Positions 5,120-12,380 of a DNA stretch of 14,449 nt are shown here, piece by piece. Origin of the DNA: an uncultured Ilumatobacter sp. (GTDB lineage Bacteria; Actinomycetota; Acidimicrobiia; Acidimicrobiales; Ilumatobacteraceae); the NCBI GenBank assembly GCA_938049325.1, contig CALICC010000049.1:1-14449 (forward strand). Reading direction: 5' to 3'. Within the stretch, counting starts at the first letter, position 1; each line of letters starts with the position of its first letter. A program made the translations under genes and the position numbers. The notes under the pieces were generated by a model. It had not been told where the DNA came from. It was given only the letters and a program-made list of their open reading frames with translations, and made no database searches.

Positions 5120-6496
5120 TCACTCGGCGACGAGGCCGGCATCGTCGAAGATGGTGGCCCGTTGGGTGGCGGCGGCCGCCTCGGCAGCAGCGTCGGTGTC
5201 GGCGAGCGCACCCGTGACGATGTTGGGGCAGTACCTCGACGGGTACGGGTACAGGTCGCGACGTTCGCCGACGTACTCGAAGTGCATGCCGTCGGGGGTG
5301 AGGAAGTTGCCGCCCCAAGAAAAGCCGTGCTTGCGGAAGATCCGCACGGCAGTACAACCGCCGGGCAGGGTGGCGAAGTCGGGCGGCGCGCAGCCTTGGC
5401 ACGATCCGATCGTGTTGGTGTCGATGGCCATTCCCCACGAGTGTCGCGACAGGAAACCGATCGAGCTGCTTTGCGCCAACCGATTGAAACGCGGCACGTG
5501 GCAGCCACCCGCGGTGTTCGCGTGGAAGACGTTGAACACGCCACCAACACCGGCCGCCGCGGCTTCGGCGAGCGCGGCGCGCAATGCCGGCTCGATCACG
5601 TTGTGACAGCGCGCCCGGATCGGGATCGACGAGTTGAGCAACACTCGGCTCGACGGAAGGTTGGCCGCCTGCCATGCCGACTCCTGAGTGACCGAACCGT
5701 TCGAGTTGACCCGGTAGCCGAACTCTCCCAGCAGTTCCTTCGTCCGAGCCATCCCGAGCGTGAAGTCCGGGTCGAAGGGGTCCCAGCTGCGGCGGATGCG
5801 GATGCTGGTCGAAACGAGCCCCTGATCCTCGAGCGCCTGATCGATCGCGTCTCGACTCTCGAAGCCCCAGAGCACGACGCCACTCTTGCGGTCGAGAAAG
5901 AGTCGGGAGGCAGCTTCCGGCGTGATCAGCAGCTCGGTCCCGCCGGTGACCTCGTCGTCGACCACTGCGCCGATCGTGAAGTCGACGTCTTCGCCGAACA
6001 ACGAGCGCAGCGTGATCGTGTCGCCGCCCTGTGCGCCACGGAGGCCCGCTGTGCCGCTACTCATCACGATCGAGTCGGCCGACAGAACCGCCGACACCTC
6101 GTTACCCATCAACGCACCGATGACGTCACCGTCGAGCACCGTCGTTCCCATGGGGATCGACATCAAGCTCGGCGCGGCCTGGACGATCGAACCCCCTCGC
6201 TCGATGCGCTGCATTGCGATCGACGCGGATTCTCGAATCGCGAAGTCAGAACCCGCCTGCTGCGCGGCGGCGATCGCCTTCAGCTCGGTGTCGGTCTTCA
6301 ACGAACCACTGTTGTAGACGCTCACGATGTCGATGACCTCGGGGCGAAGACGCACTGCCTGCTCGGTGGCGCGTGCACCGGACTCGTCGAGCTCGACTGC
6401 CGATCCGACCAACGGAATCGCCACGGCGAGGCCGGCCAGGGCGGCTGCCCAGCGCCACACACGAGAATGACCTGGAGGTGTAACTCGGCGGATCAC
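5120..6496 (-). CDS. Membrane-anchored or exported M15-family (VanY-like) peptidase with an extra N-terminal region
   Basis: The product has 458 residues. Residues 12-34 form a single hydrophobic segment after a basic start (RRVTPPGHSRVW), giving an uncleaved anchor or signal peptide with the rest outside the cell. The C-terminal domain (about 285-425) is an M15 D,D-carboxypeptidase type. The zinc ligands are seen in SRHSWGMAIDTN (His352, Asp359) and DGMHFEYV (His405). Six cysteines in this part suggest disulfides. Residues about 120-225 (SADSIVMSSGTA, GGDTITLRSLFG, GTELLITPEAASRLF) look like the periplasmic core of MacB/FtsX-type permeases; this is my reading, not certain. The likely substrate is the peptidoglycan stem peptide. 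The GTG start is supported by TACGAT 6 nt upstream. The gene is divergent from lysS and 18 bp ahead of the LpdA-like gene. Confidence 0.85.
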   Translation of the reverse strand: MIRRVTPPGHSRVWRWAAALAGLAVAIPLVGSAVELDESGARATEQAVRLRPEVIDIVSVYNSGSLKTDTELKAIAAAQQAGSDFAIRESASIAMQRIERGGSIVQAAPSLMSIPMGTTVLDGDVIGALMGNEVSAVLSADSIVMSSGTAGLRGAQGGDTITLRSLFGEDVDFTIGAVVDDEVTGGTELLITPEAASRLFLDRKSGVVLWGFESRDAIDQALEDQGLVSTSIRIRRSWDPFDPDFTLGMARTKELLGEFGYRVNSNGSVTQESAWQAANLPSSRVLLNSSIPIRARCHNVIEPALRAALAEAAAAGVGGVFNVFHANTAGGCHVPRFNRLAQSSSIGFLSRHSWGMAIDTNTIGSCQGCAPPDFATLPGGCTAVRIFRKHGFSWGGNFLTPDGMHFEYVGERRDLYPYPSRYCPNIVTGALADTDAAAEAAAATQRATIFDDAGLVAE

Positions 6497-6502
6497 CCGA
6501 AC

Positions 6503-6508
6503 ATCGTA
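6503..6508 (-). promoter_or_regulatory. Leaderless-type -10 box for the M15 peptidase gene
   Basis: TACGAT (6508-6503 on the minus strand) is followed by GTTCGG and then the GTG start at 6496. The hexamer and its 6-nt distance match other starts in the window. No -35 consensus or Shine-Dalgarno is evident. Confidence 0.55.
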
Positions 6509-6599
6509 CGAAGCAGAAACCGGTTCGTGGCGGCAGCGAGCGACATCCGCGCCGCCAGATTGATCGACAATCCGTGTTTCGCTGGCCAGTGCGGCTGGC

Positions 6600-6605
6600 T
6601 ACCGT
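6600..6605 (+). promoter_or_regulatory. Possible -10 box for lysS
   Basis: TACCGT lies 9 nt before the GTG start of lysS, which would give a leader of only a few nucleotides. It is the only TANNNT near the start. The rest of the 118-bp divergent gap (6497-6614) shows no Shine-Dalgarno and no T-box-like or lysine-riboswitch-like structure that I can see; the gap is too short for either. Confidence 0.35.
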
Positions 6606-6614
6606 CACTGAGTC

Positions 6615-8156
6615 GTGAGCGACGAATCCCCGGCCAACGGACCGAGCAGCGACGATCCGACCGGCGACGACCCGGCCGGCAGCGGCCTCGAGGCCGAGAA
6701 GCTGCGTCGCCTGCAGCAGGTCGACGACCTTCGTGCGGCCGGGCAGAACCCGTACCCCTACCGCTTCGACCGAACCCACACGCTCGGCGACATCCGAGCC
6801 GAATGGGGCGAACTCGAGCCCGGCACCGAAACCGAACACGCTGTCTCGGTTGCTGGTCGAATCATGCTCAAACGCGACAGCGGCAAGCTGATCTTCGCGA
6901 CGATCCGCGATCGCACCGACGAGGTGCAGCTCTTCATCTCCAAGGCCGTCGTGGGCGACGACGAGTTCGCTGCGGTCAAAGCGCTTGACCTCGGCGACTG
7001 GGTCGGCGTCGATGGCACCGTCATGACCACCCGCAAAGGTGAGCTCTCGGTCAAGCCCGAACGCGTCGAACTGCTCTCGAAAGCCGTTCGACCGCTCCCC
7101 GACAAGTGGCATGGCCTGTCCGACGTCGACACTCGATTCCGCCAGCGCTACGCCGACCTCATCGTCAACGCCGACGCTCGACGCAACTTCGAGATCCGCC
7201 ACGAGACCGTTGCGAGCTTCCGACGCACACTCGCCACACATGGCTTCATCGAAGTCGAGACGCCGGTACTTCACCCCGAGGTGGGCGGCGCGCATGCACG
7301 TCCGTTCACGACGCACCACAACGCACTCGACATGCCGCTGTACCTGCGAATCGCGGTCGAGTTGTACCTCAAGCGGCTGATCGTCGGAGGCATGGAGCGG
7401 GTGTACGAAATCGCGCGCACGTTCCGCAACGAAGGCGTCTCGACTCGCCACAACCCCGAGTTCACGATGATGGAGCTGTACCAGGCGTTCGGTGACTGGA
7501 ACGACGTCATGGACATCACCGAGGAACTCATCACGACGGCAGCACGCGACGCACTCGGCACCACCGAGCTCGAGATAGGTGGTCAACAGATCGAGCTCGC
7601 CGACCCCTGGCCGCGCAAGCGCATGGTCGACTACGCGTCCGAAGGAACTGGCGTCGACCTTCACCCGTCGATGCCCATTGACGACATCCGCAAGGTCGCA
7701 GCCGACCACGACGTGTTCGTCGAGTCGTACTGGGGCCCGGGAAAGATCATCGAAGAACTCTTCGAGAAGACCGCCGAAGCCGACATCGTGCGACCGACCT
7801 TCGTCACCGGTCACCCCGTCGAGATCTCTCCGCTCGCCCGCGTCGACCGCAACGACCCACACCTCACCGAGCGCTTCGAACTGTTCGTCGACGGGCGCGA
7901 GCTCGCCAACGGCTACTCCGAGCTCAACGACCCCGTCGAGCAGCGCGCTCGCTTCGAAGACGAGCAAGCAGCCAAGGAAGCCGGCAACGACGAAGCCGGC
8001 ACCGTCGACGAGGACTACCTCCGAGCCCTCGAATACGGCATGCCCCCAACCGGCGGCCTCGGTATCGGCATCGACCGAGTCGCCATGCTGCTCGCCGGCG
8101 TCGACTCCATCAAAGAAGTCATCCTCTTCCCCACTCTTCGACCCGAAGTCTTCTGA
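6615..8156 (+). CDS. lysS: Lysine--tRNA ligase, class II
   Basis: The 513-residue protein is full length for bacterial class II LysRS. An acidic, low-complexity N-terminal tail (about 30 residues) leads to the OB-fold anticodon-binding domain (about 75-175, VAGRIMLKRDSGKLIFATIR). The catalytic core follows, with motif 2 near residues 269-290 (FRNEGVSTRHNPEFTMMELY) and motif 3 near 481-492 (GLGIGIDRVAML). It attaches lysine to tRNA-Lys in the cytoplasm. The GTG start at 6615 has no Shine-Dalgarno; TACCGT lies 9 nt upstream. dapD begins 16 bp after its TGA, so lysine supply and lysine use appear to be co-transcribed. I see no missing core motif. Confidence 0.97.
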   Translation: MSDESPANGPSSDDPTGDDPAGSGLEAEKLRRLQQVDDLRAAGQNPYPYRFDRTHTLGDIRAEWGELEPGTETEHAVSVAGRIMLKRDSGKLIFATIRDRTDEVQLFISKAVVGDDEFAAVKALDLGDWVGVDGTVMTTRKGELSVKPERVELLSKAVRPLPDKWHGLSDVDTRFRQRYADLIVNADARRNFEIRHETVASFRRTLATHGFIEVETPVLHPEVGGAHARPFTTHHNALDMPLYLRIAVELYLKRLIVGGMERVYEIARTFRNEGVSTRHNPEFTMMELYQAFGDWNDVMDITEELITTAARDALGTTELEIGGQQIELADPWPRKRMVDYASEGTGVDLHPSMPIDDIRKVAADHDVFVESYWGPGKIIEELFEKTAEADIVRPTFVTGHPVEISPLARVDRNDPHLTERFELFVDGRELANGYSELNDPVEQRARFEDEQAAKEAGNDEAGTVDEDYLRALEYGMPPTGGLGIGIDRVAMLLAGVDSIKEVILFPTLRPEVF

Positions 8157-8172
8157 GCGAAAGCGAACAACA

Positions 8173-9123
8173 ATGACCCGAATGGCATGGGGCGCAGGCC
8201 TCGCAACAATCGACTCGAACGGCGCAACTCTCGACACCTGGTATCGCTGGCTCGGCTGGGGCGAGTTCGGTGCCGACACCGGAGGCGACTCCGTCTTCTG
8301 GGCCAACATCGAGTCCAACCTCGGGCTGCGTGACACAACCGACGACGTGCGCAACGTCACGATCCGCCCGGTGCGCATCTCGATCGACGTCGACGAGGCG
8401 CCCGCATCTCCCGAGGACGCATACCTCCGACTGCACCTGCTCTCACACCGACTCGCCGCACCGCGATCGATCGTGATGGACGGCACGTTCGGCGCCCTCA
8501 ACAACGTTGCCTGGACCAACCTGGGGCCGGTTGCGATCAACGACCTCGATGACGTCCGCCTCGCGGTCAAGAAGACCGGCGGCGTGCTCAGCGTTCACGG
8601 ACTCGACAAGTTCCCGCGCATGACCGACTACGTCGTGCCGTCGGGCGTGCGGATCGCAGACGCCGACCGTGTTCGCCTCGGCGCTCACCTCGCCGAGGGA
8701 ACGACCGTGATGCACGAGGGATTCTGCAACTTCAACGCAGGAACCCTCGGCACCTCGATGGTCGAGGGACGCATCTCGGCCGGCGTCGTTGTCGGCGACG
8801 GCTCAGACGTCGGTGGCGGAGCGTCGATCCAAGGGACCCTCTCGGGCGGCGGCACCGAGGTCATCTCGATCGGCGAGCGGTGCCTGCTGGGCGCGAACGC
8901 GGGCATCGGCATCAGCCTCGGCGACGACTGCGTTGTCGAAGCGGGCCTCTACGTCACCGCAGCCACACCCGTCACGACTCCCGACGGCGTCAAGAAAGCA
9001 CGTGAGCTGTCCGGCATGAGTGGCCTGCTGTTCATTCGTGACGGCCAGAGCGGCCAGGTCATTGCTCGCCCCCGCACGAAGTCGTGGGGCGAACTCAACG
9101 CCGAGCTCCACTCGGGCCAGTAA
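8173..9123 (+). CDS. dapD: 2,3,4,5-tetrahydropyridine-2,6-dicarboxylate N-succinyltransferase
   Basis: The 316-residue product matches the actinobacterial DapD type (the M. tuberculosis enzyme is about this length). It transfers succinyl from succinyl-CoA to tetrahydrodipicolinate in the succinylase route to meso-diaminopimelate and lysine. The N-terminal domain begins MAWGAGLATI; the central part has SIVMDGTFGALNNVAWTNLG. The C-terminal half is a left-handed beta-helix with hexapeptide repeats (VRLGAHLAEGTTVMHEGFCN, VVVGDGSDVGGGASIQGTLS, CLLGANAGIGISLGDDC), as expected for a trimeric acyltransferase. The ATG at 8173 gives the expected length; a second ATG at 8182 is possible. There is no clear ribosome binding site or TANNNT box, consistent with translation from the lysS transcript 16 bp upstream. 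Confidence 0.95.
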   Translation: MTRMAWGAGLATIDSNGATLDTWYRWLGWGEFGADTGGDSVFWANIESNLGLRDTTDDVRNVTIRPVRISIDVDEAPASPEDAYLRLHLLSHRLAAPRSIVMDGTFGALNNVAWTNLGPVAINDLDDVRLAVKKTGGVLSVHGLDKFPRMTDYVVPSGVRIADADRVRLGAHLAEGTTVMHEGFCNFNAGTLGTSMVEGRISAGVVVGDGSDVGGGASIQGTLSGGGTEVISIGERCLLGANAGIGISLGDDCVVEAGLYVTAATPVTTPDGVKKARELSGMSGLLFIRDGQSGQVIARPRTKSWGELNAELHSGQ

Positions 9124-9152
9124 CGACACTCGGCGAACCAACCGGGGCGCAC

Positions 9153-9158
9153 TAGCGT
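9153..9158 (+). promoter_or_regulatory. Leaderless-type -10 box for the primase-polymerase gene
   Basis: TAGCGT is followed by CGCTGC and the ATG at 9165, the same 6-nt spacing as at lrp and the M15 gene. It lies in the 41-bp gap after dapD, so this gene may be transcribed on its own. Confidence 0.5.
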
Positions 9159-9164
9159 CGCTGC

Positions 9165-10226
9165 ATGGCCAAGGCCGACGAATTCGGAGCACCTGTCGAG
9201 ATCGAAGTGGCGTTGCCCGATGGCGCGCATCGCGCGGTCGCGATCACGAATCCCAACAAGGTGATGTTTCCGTCGGTGGGCGCCGACAAGACCGATCGCA
9301 CGAAGCTCGACCTCGCCCGCTACTACGTCGCGGTCGGCGAGCCGATCATGCGCACGCTGCAGGACCGGGCGGTGCTGTTGGAGCGCTACCCCAACGGCGT
9401 ACGAGGAAAGTCGTTCTTCCAGAAGCGAATCCCGCAGTCCGCACCCGACTGGCTCACGACCACGACGGTCCAGACCATCAACGGGACACCGTCGCGCGCC
9501 CTCGTGATCTCCGACCTCGCGCACGTGCTGTGGGCGGCGAACCAGGGCGTCCTCGGCTTGCACGTCTGGCAGTTCCGTGCGTCGGAGCCGGCCGATGCCG
9601 ACGAGATGCGGATCGACCTCGACCCCACGCCCGGCGTCACCTTCGAGATGACTCGCGAGGCAGCGAGCCACACGCGCGACCTCCTCGCCGAACTCGGCAT
9701 GCTCGGATTCGCGAAGACGACGGGCTCGAAGGGGATCCACATCTACGCGCGCGTCGAGCCCGGGTGGGACTCGTTCGCCGTGCGCGGTGCGGTAGTTGCG
9801 CTCGGCAGGACGTTGTCCGAACGACACCCGGATCTGATTACCGACAAGTGGTGGAAGGAAGAACGCGGCGAGCGAGTGTTCGTCGACTTCAACCAGAACG
9901 CACCGCACAAGAACATGTTCGGCGCCTGGGGCGTTCGACCGCGGGTCGGTGCCCAGGTGTCGACCCCGTTCGGCTGGGACGAGCTCGACACGATCGATCC
10001 AGAAACCTGCACGATCGACACCGTTCCCGGGCGCGTCGCCGAACTCGGTGACCCGTGGGAACTGATGGACGAGGCTCCATGCTCGATCGCCCCGCTCGTC
10101 GAACGCTTCGCTGCCGACCTCGCCGACGGCATCCCCGACCCGCCGTGGCCACCGCAGTATCCAAAGATGCCGAACGAAGCGCCACGAGTGCAACCGAGTC
10201 GAGCCCGCGCACCCGAAACCGACTGA
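9165..10226 (+). CDS. Stand-alone LigD-type primase-polymerase domain protein
   Basis: The 353-residue product is the polymerase (PolDom/Prim-Pol) module of bacterial LigD, of the archaeo-eukaryotic primase superfamily, without nuclease or ligase domains. Early motifs are ITNPNKVMFP (27-36) and LLERYPNGVRGKSFFQKRIP. The metal-binding pair is in EMRIDLDPTPG (Asp151, Asp153), the nucleotide-binding loop in TTGSKGIHIYARV (Ser188, His192), and the third Asp in FVDFNQNAPHKN (Asp241). These proteins add ribo- or deoxynucleotides at DNA ends or gaps in non-homologous end joining and base-excision repair. Mycobacteria have similar stand-alone copies (PrimC/PolD types). No Ku or ligase gene is in the window, so the pathway is open. 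The C-terminus is a Pro/Arg-rich tail. TAGCGT 6 nt before the ATG supports the start. Confidence 0.93.
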   Translation: MAKADEFGAPVEIEVALPDGAHRAVAITNPNKVMFPSVGADKTDRTKLDLARYYVAVGEPIMRTLQDRAVLLERYPNGVRGKSFFQKRIPQSAPDWLTTTTVQTINGTPSRALVISDLAHVLWAANQGVLGLHVWQFRASEPADADEMRIDLDPTPGVTFEMTREAASHTRDLLAELGMLGFAKTTGSKGIHIYARVEPGWDSFAVRGAVVALGRTLSERHPDLITDKWWKEERGERVFVDFNQNAPHKNMFGAWGVRPRVGAQVSTPFGWDELDTIDPETCTIDTVPGRVAELGDPWELMDEAPCSIAPLVERFAADLADGIPDPPWPPQYPKMPNEAPRVQPSRARAPETD

Positions 10227-10256
10227 CACCCGTCATACCCGTTCGCTCCGTCCGTG

Positions 10257-10296
10257 CTTGATCTCGAAGTGCGAGTCTTGATGTCGAAGTGCGAGG
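10257..10296. repeat. Two tandem 20-bp repeats before the nitroreductase gene
   Basis: CTTGATCTCGAAGTGCGAGT (10257-10276) is followed directly by CTTGATGTCGAAGTGCGAGG (10277-10296), identical at 18 of 20 positions. The unit of 20 bp, close to two helical turns, would put two protein-binding sites on the same DNA face. As 20 is not a multiple of 3, the repeat is unlikely to be coding and favours the later GTG start at 10305. Confidence 0.8.
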
Positions 10297-10304
10297 CTGT
10301 TCGG

Positions 10305-10886
10305 GTGACGATTGAGACATCGCAACTACTCACCGACCTCACCACGCTCATCACGTCCCGACGAACCTCGATGTTCGTCGACAAGACCCGCAGCGTGTCA
10401 CCCAACATCATCGAGCAGCTGTGCGCGCTGGCGACGTGGGCACCCAACCACAAGAAGACCTGGCCGTGGCGGTTCGCGTCGTTTGCCGAGCAGGCGCGGG
10501 CCACCCTCGGCGAGATGATGGTCGCCGACATGGTCGACGCCGAGTTCGGCGACGAGACCAAACGTGCGAAGACGGCAACCAAGTATCTTCGGACCCCAGC
10601 GACGCTCGTCGTGGGGTGCGCTCCGCACCCCAACGACACACTCGATCAGGAGAACCGAGACGCGGTGGCTGCCGGAATCCAGAACCTGCTGCTCGGAGCG
10701 ACCGCATTGGGCCTCGCTTCGTTCTGGTCGACGCCCGCACTGACCCGCCCTCCGAAAGTGCTCGAGCTCTGCGGTTTCGAGCCTGACGACCGCCTCGTCG
10801 GCATCATCTATCTCGGTTGGGCTGATGGAACCTGCCCGGTTCCCGAGCGTCCACCCGTCGACGTGCGCCACATCACAGATGCGTGA
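10305..10886 (+). CDS. Nitroreductase-family FMN oxidoreductase
   Basis: The 193-residue product (from GTG 10305) has the nitroreductase pattern. An N-terminal SRRTSMFVDK (about 18-27) supplies FMN-phosphate contacts, and ALATWAPNHKKTWPWRF (about 41-57) forms the second flavin contact. The long dimer helix is VAAGIQNLLLGATALGLASF, and the closing strand is VGIIYLGWADG. Such enzymes are cytoplasmic FMN homodimers that reduce nitroaromatics, quinones or other electrophiles with NAD(P)H. The physiological substrate cannot be told. Longer starts at ATG 10281 or GTG 10254 exist, but they run through the 20-bp tandem repeat. The base before the GTG is GTTCGG, as at the M15 gene, but the upstream hexamer GAGGCT is a poor -10, so the start is less secure. 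The next gene, thrH, follows after 40 bp. Confidence 0.88.
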   Translation: MTIETSQLLTDLTTLITSRRTSMFVDKTRSVSPNIIEQLCALATWAPNHKKTWPWRFASFAEQARATLGEMMVADMVDAEFGDETKRAKTATKYLRTPATLVVGCAPHPNDTLDQENRDAVAAGIQNLLLGATALGLASFWSTPALTRPPKVLELCGFEPDDRLVGIIYLGWADGTCPVPERPPVDVRHITDA

Positions 10887-10899
10887 CGCGTTTCATTGA

Positions 10900-10920
10900 C
10901 CGACTCCGAGTCGGCACAAT
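10900..10920 (+). promoter_or_regulatory. 15-bp palindrome next to the thrH -10-like box
   Basis: CCGACTC-C-GAGTCGG (10900-10914) is a perfect 7-bp inverted repeat around one base. It abuts CACAAT (10915-10920), which lies exactly 6 nt before the GTG start of thrH and keeps the key A and T of a -10 box. The placement between -35 and -10 positions suits a repressor site. A terminator role for nitroreductase is less likely with a one-base centre. Confidence 0.45.
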
Positions 10921-10926
10921 GAGCGA

Positions 10927-11550
10927 GTGAGCAACGCGCGGCCGGTCCCAACGCAAACCATCGTCACCCTCGATCTCGAAGGCGTGTTGATTCCCGAAGT
11001 GTGGGTCGCTGTCGCTGAGACCACCGGCATCGACGGCCTCTTGCGCACCACTCGCGACGAGCCCGACTACGACGTCCTCATGAAGTACCGGCTGGGGCTG
11101 CTGGCCGAGCACGGCCTCGGACTCGGCGCCATCCAGCAGGTCATCGCCGGACTCGCGCCGATGCACGGCGCACGCGACTTCCTCGATGCACTGCGTGAAC
11201 GCACTCAGGTGATCATCCTGTCCGACACGTTCGAGCAGTTCGCACACCCCTTCATGCGTCAGCTCGGTTGGCCCACCATCATGTGCCACCAGCTCGTTGT
11301 CGACGGCGACACGATCATCGACTACCGGCTCCGCCAAAACGATCAGAAGCGTCACGCGGTCGAAGCGTTCCAGTCGCTGAACTTCAAGATCATCGCCGCG
11401 GGAGACTCGTACAACGACACCACGATGCTCGGTGCGGCCGAAGCCGGTTTCCTCTTCCGCTCTCCTGCGAACGTGATCGCTGAATTTCCGCAGTTCGCGT
11501 CATACACCGACTACGACGAGTTGCTCGAAGCAATCTCTGCCGAGCTCTGA
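10927..11550 (+). CDS. thrH: Bifunctional phosphoserine phosphatase/homoserine phosphotransferase ThrH
   Basis: The 207-residue HAD-superfamily protein matches the ThrH family closely in length and motifs. Motif I is LDLEGVLIPE with Asp16 and a Glu at 18 in place of the common second Asp. The cap region is DYDVLMKYRL, motif II is VIILSDT (Ser99), Lys141 lies in NDQKRHAV, and motif III is AAGDSYNDTTML (Asp160). ThrH of Pseudomonas aeruginosa dephosphorylates phosphoserine and transfers the phosphate to homoserine, linking serine and threonine synthesis. The GTG start at 10927 gives that length. A three-codon ATG-AGC-GAG-TGA at 10919-10930 overlaps it by GTGA. CACAAT lies 6 nt upstream and a palindrome precedes it. 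The last 40 bp overlap the end of the convergent PAP2 gene. Confidence 0.93.
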   Translation: MSNARPVPTQTIVTLDLEGVLIPEVWVAVAETTGIDGLLRTTRDEPDYDVLMKYRLGLLAEHGLGLGAIQQVIAGLAPMHGARDFLDALRERTQVIILSDTFEQFAHPFMRQLGWPTIMCHQLVVDGDTIIDYRLRQNDQKRHAVEAFQSLNFKIIAAGDSYNDTTMLGAAEAGFLFRSPANVIAEFPQFASYTDYDELLEAISAEL

Positions 11551-12380
11551 GCGGCGACCGCTTCCTGCGGGCCTGGCTCTCCGTCGATGCCGAGCAGTCG
11601 CCGGGCGACCTGGTCGATCATCGCGGCCAACGCGACGAGCATCAACGCGACGATGCCGTCGAGCCACCAGTGATGCCCGGTCGCCGACACCACGAACACC
11701 GTCAGCGGGAGGTGGGCGGCGAACAACCACTTCCAGCGACTCGTGCTCGATGCGATGATGCCGAACCCGATGACGCCGGCCCACGCAACGTGGATCGATG
11801 GCATCGCGACGAACTGACCGGACACCCCGGTTCCGACCGGCCCGTACACCGACATGTCGTACACCTCCGACAAGTCCTGGTAGCCGAGGTCGGTCAAGAA
11901 TCGTGGCGGCGCCACTCGCCAGAATCGGATGAAGAGACACCCCGCCGTTGTCAGCGCGAGCACGTTGCGCCACCGGCCGTACTGATCGCGGTGGCGCCAG
12001 AACATCCAGATGAGGAACGCGAAGATGCCCGGGATGTGCATGCCCGCGTAGTACGCCGCTGAGGCCCACCCGAGCCAGTCGTAGCGCAGCACGAACTCCT
12101 GCAGGCTGAGCTCGGTCGGCAACCAGATCGCCTCTTGGAAGTCGACGATGCTGCGAGCGCGTTCCATCGCACCTTCCGACTGCGTCAGCGGCAACTTCTT
12201 CGCCGTTCGCCACAGCCCGTACAAGCCGGTGAGCACGGCGAGTTCGTGCAGCGTTGGCAGGGCGACCTCGGTGAACCGCGACGGACGCAGCCGCCGAATT
12301 ACGAGGAACAGCGCGACGCAGATCAACGTGGTGATCCAGGCCTGCTGCCAGTTCGGCCACTTGATCGCCGCAAACGTCAT
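11511..12380 (-). CDS. PAP2-superfamily integral membrane phosphatase/phosphotransferase
   Basis: The 289-residue product is a multi-pass membrane protein with hydrophobic stretches near 14-29, 105-127, 140-152, 198-211, 219-233 and 243-257. The acid phosphatase motifs fit the inositolphosphotransferase-like PAP2 branch: RFWRVAPPRFL (152-162), AMPSIHVAWAG with His197, and TGHHWWLDG with His237 and Asp241. Such enzymes cleave or transfer phosphate groups on lipid or inositol-phosphate substrates at the outer face of the membrane; the actual substrate is unknown. The ATG start at 12380 overlaps the TGA of the upstream RraB-like gene as ATGA, so the two are very likely translationally coupled. 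The polar C-terminal tail (about 265-289, QEAVAAQSSAEIASSNSS) is encoded in part by the 40 bp shared with thrH on the other strand. Confidence 0.88.
   Translation of the reverse strand: MTFAAIKWPNWQQAWITTLICVALFLVIRRLRPSRFTEVALPTLHELAVLTGLYGLWRTAKKLPLTQSEGAMERARSIVDFQEAIWLPTELSLQEFVLRYDWLGWASAAYYAGMHIPGIFAFLIWMFWRHRDQYGRWRNVLALTTAGCLFIRFWRVAPPRFLTDLGYQDLSEVYDMSVYGPVGTGVSGQFVAMPSIHVAWAGVIGFGIIASSTSRWKWLFAAHLPLTVFVVSATGHHWWLDGIVALMLVALAAMIDQVARRLLGIDGEPGPQEAVAAQSSAEIASSNSS

Noticed and set aside
6497..6614. Lysine riboswitch or T-box upstream of lysS
   Set aside because: The gap is only 118 bp and shared with a divergent gene; no specifier stem, T-box sequence or lysine aptamer features are visible.
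4889..6988. Long plus-strand open frame of 699 codons
   Set aside because: It lies opposite the LpdA-like and M15 genes and runs into lysS. Its product is Arg/His-rich without any domain; a GC-rich shadow frame.
6246..8570. Long minus-strand open frame of 774 codons
   Set aside because: It is opposite lysS and the start of dapD, both clear families, and the product has no recognisable motif; a shadow frame.
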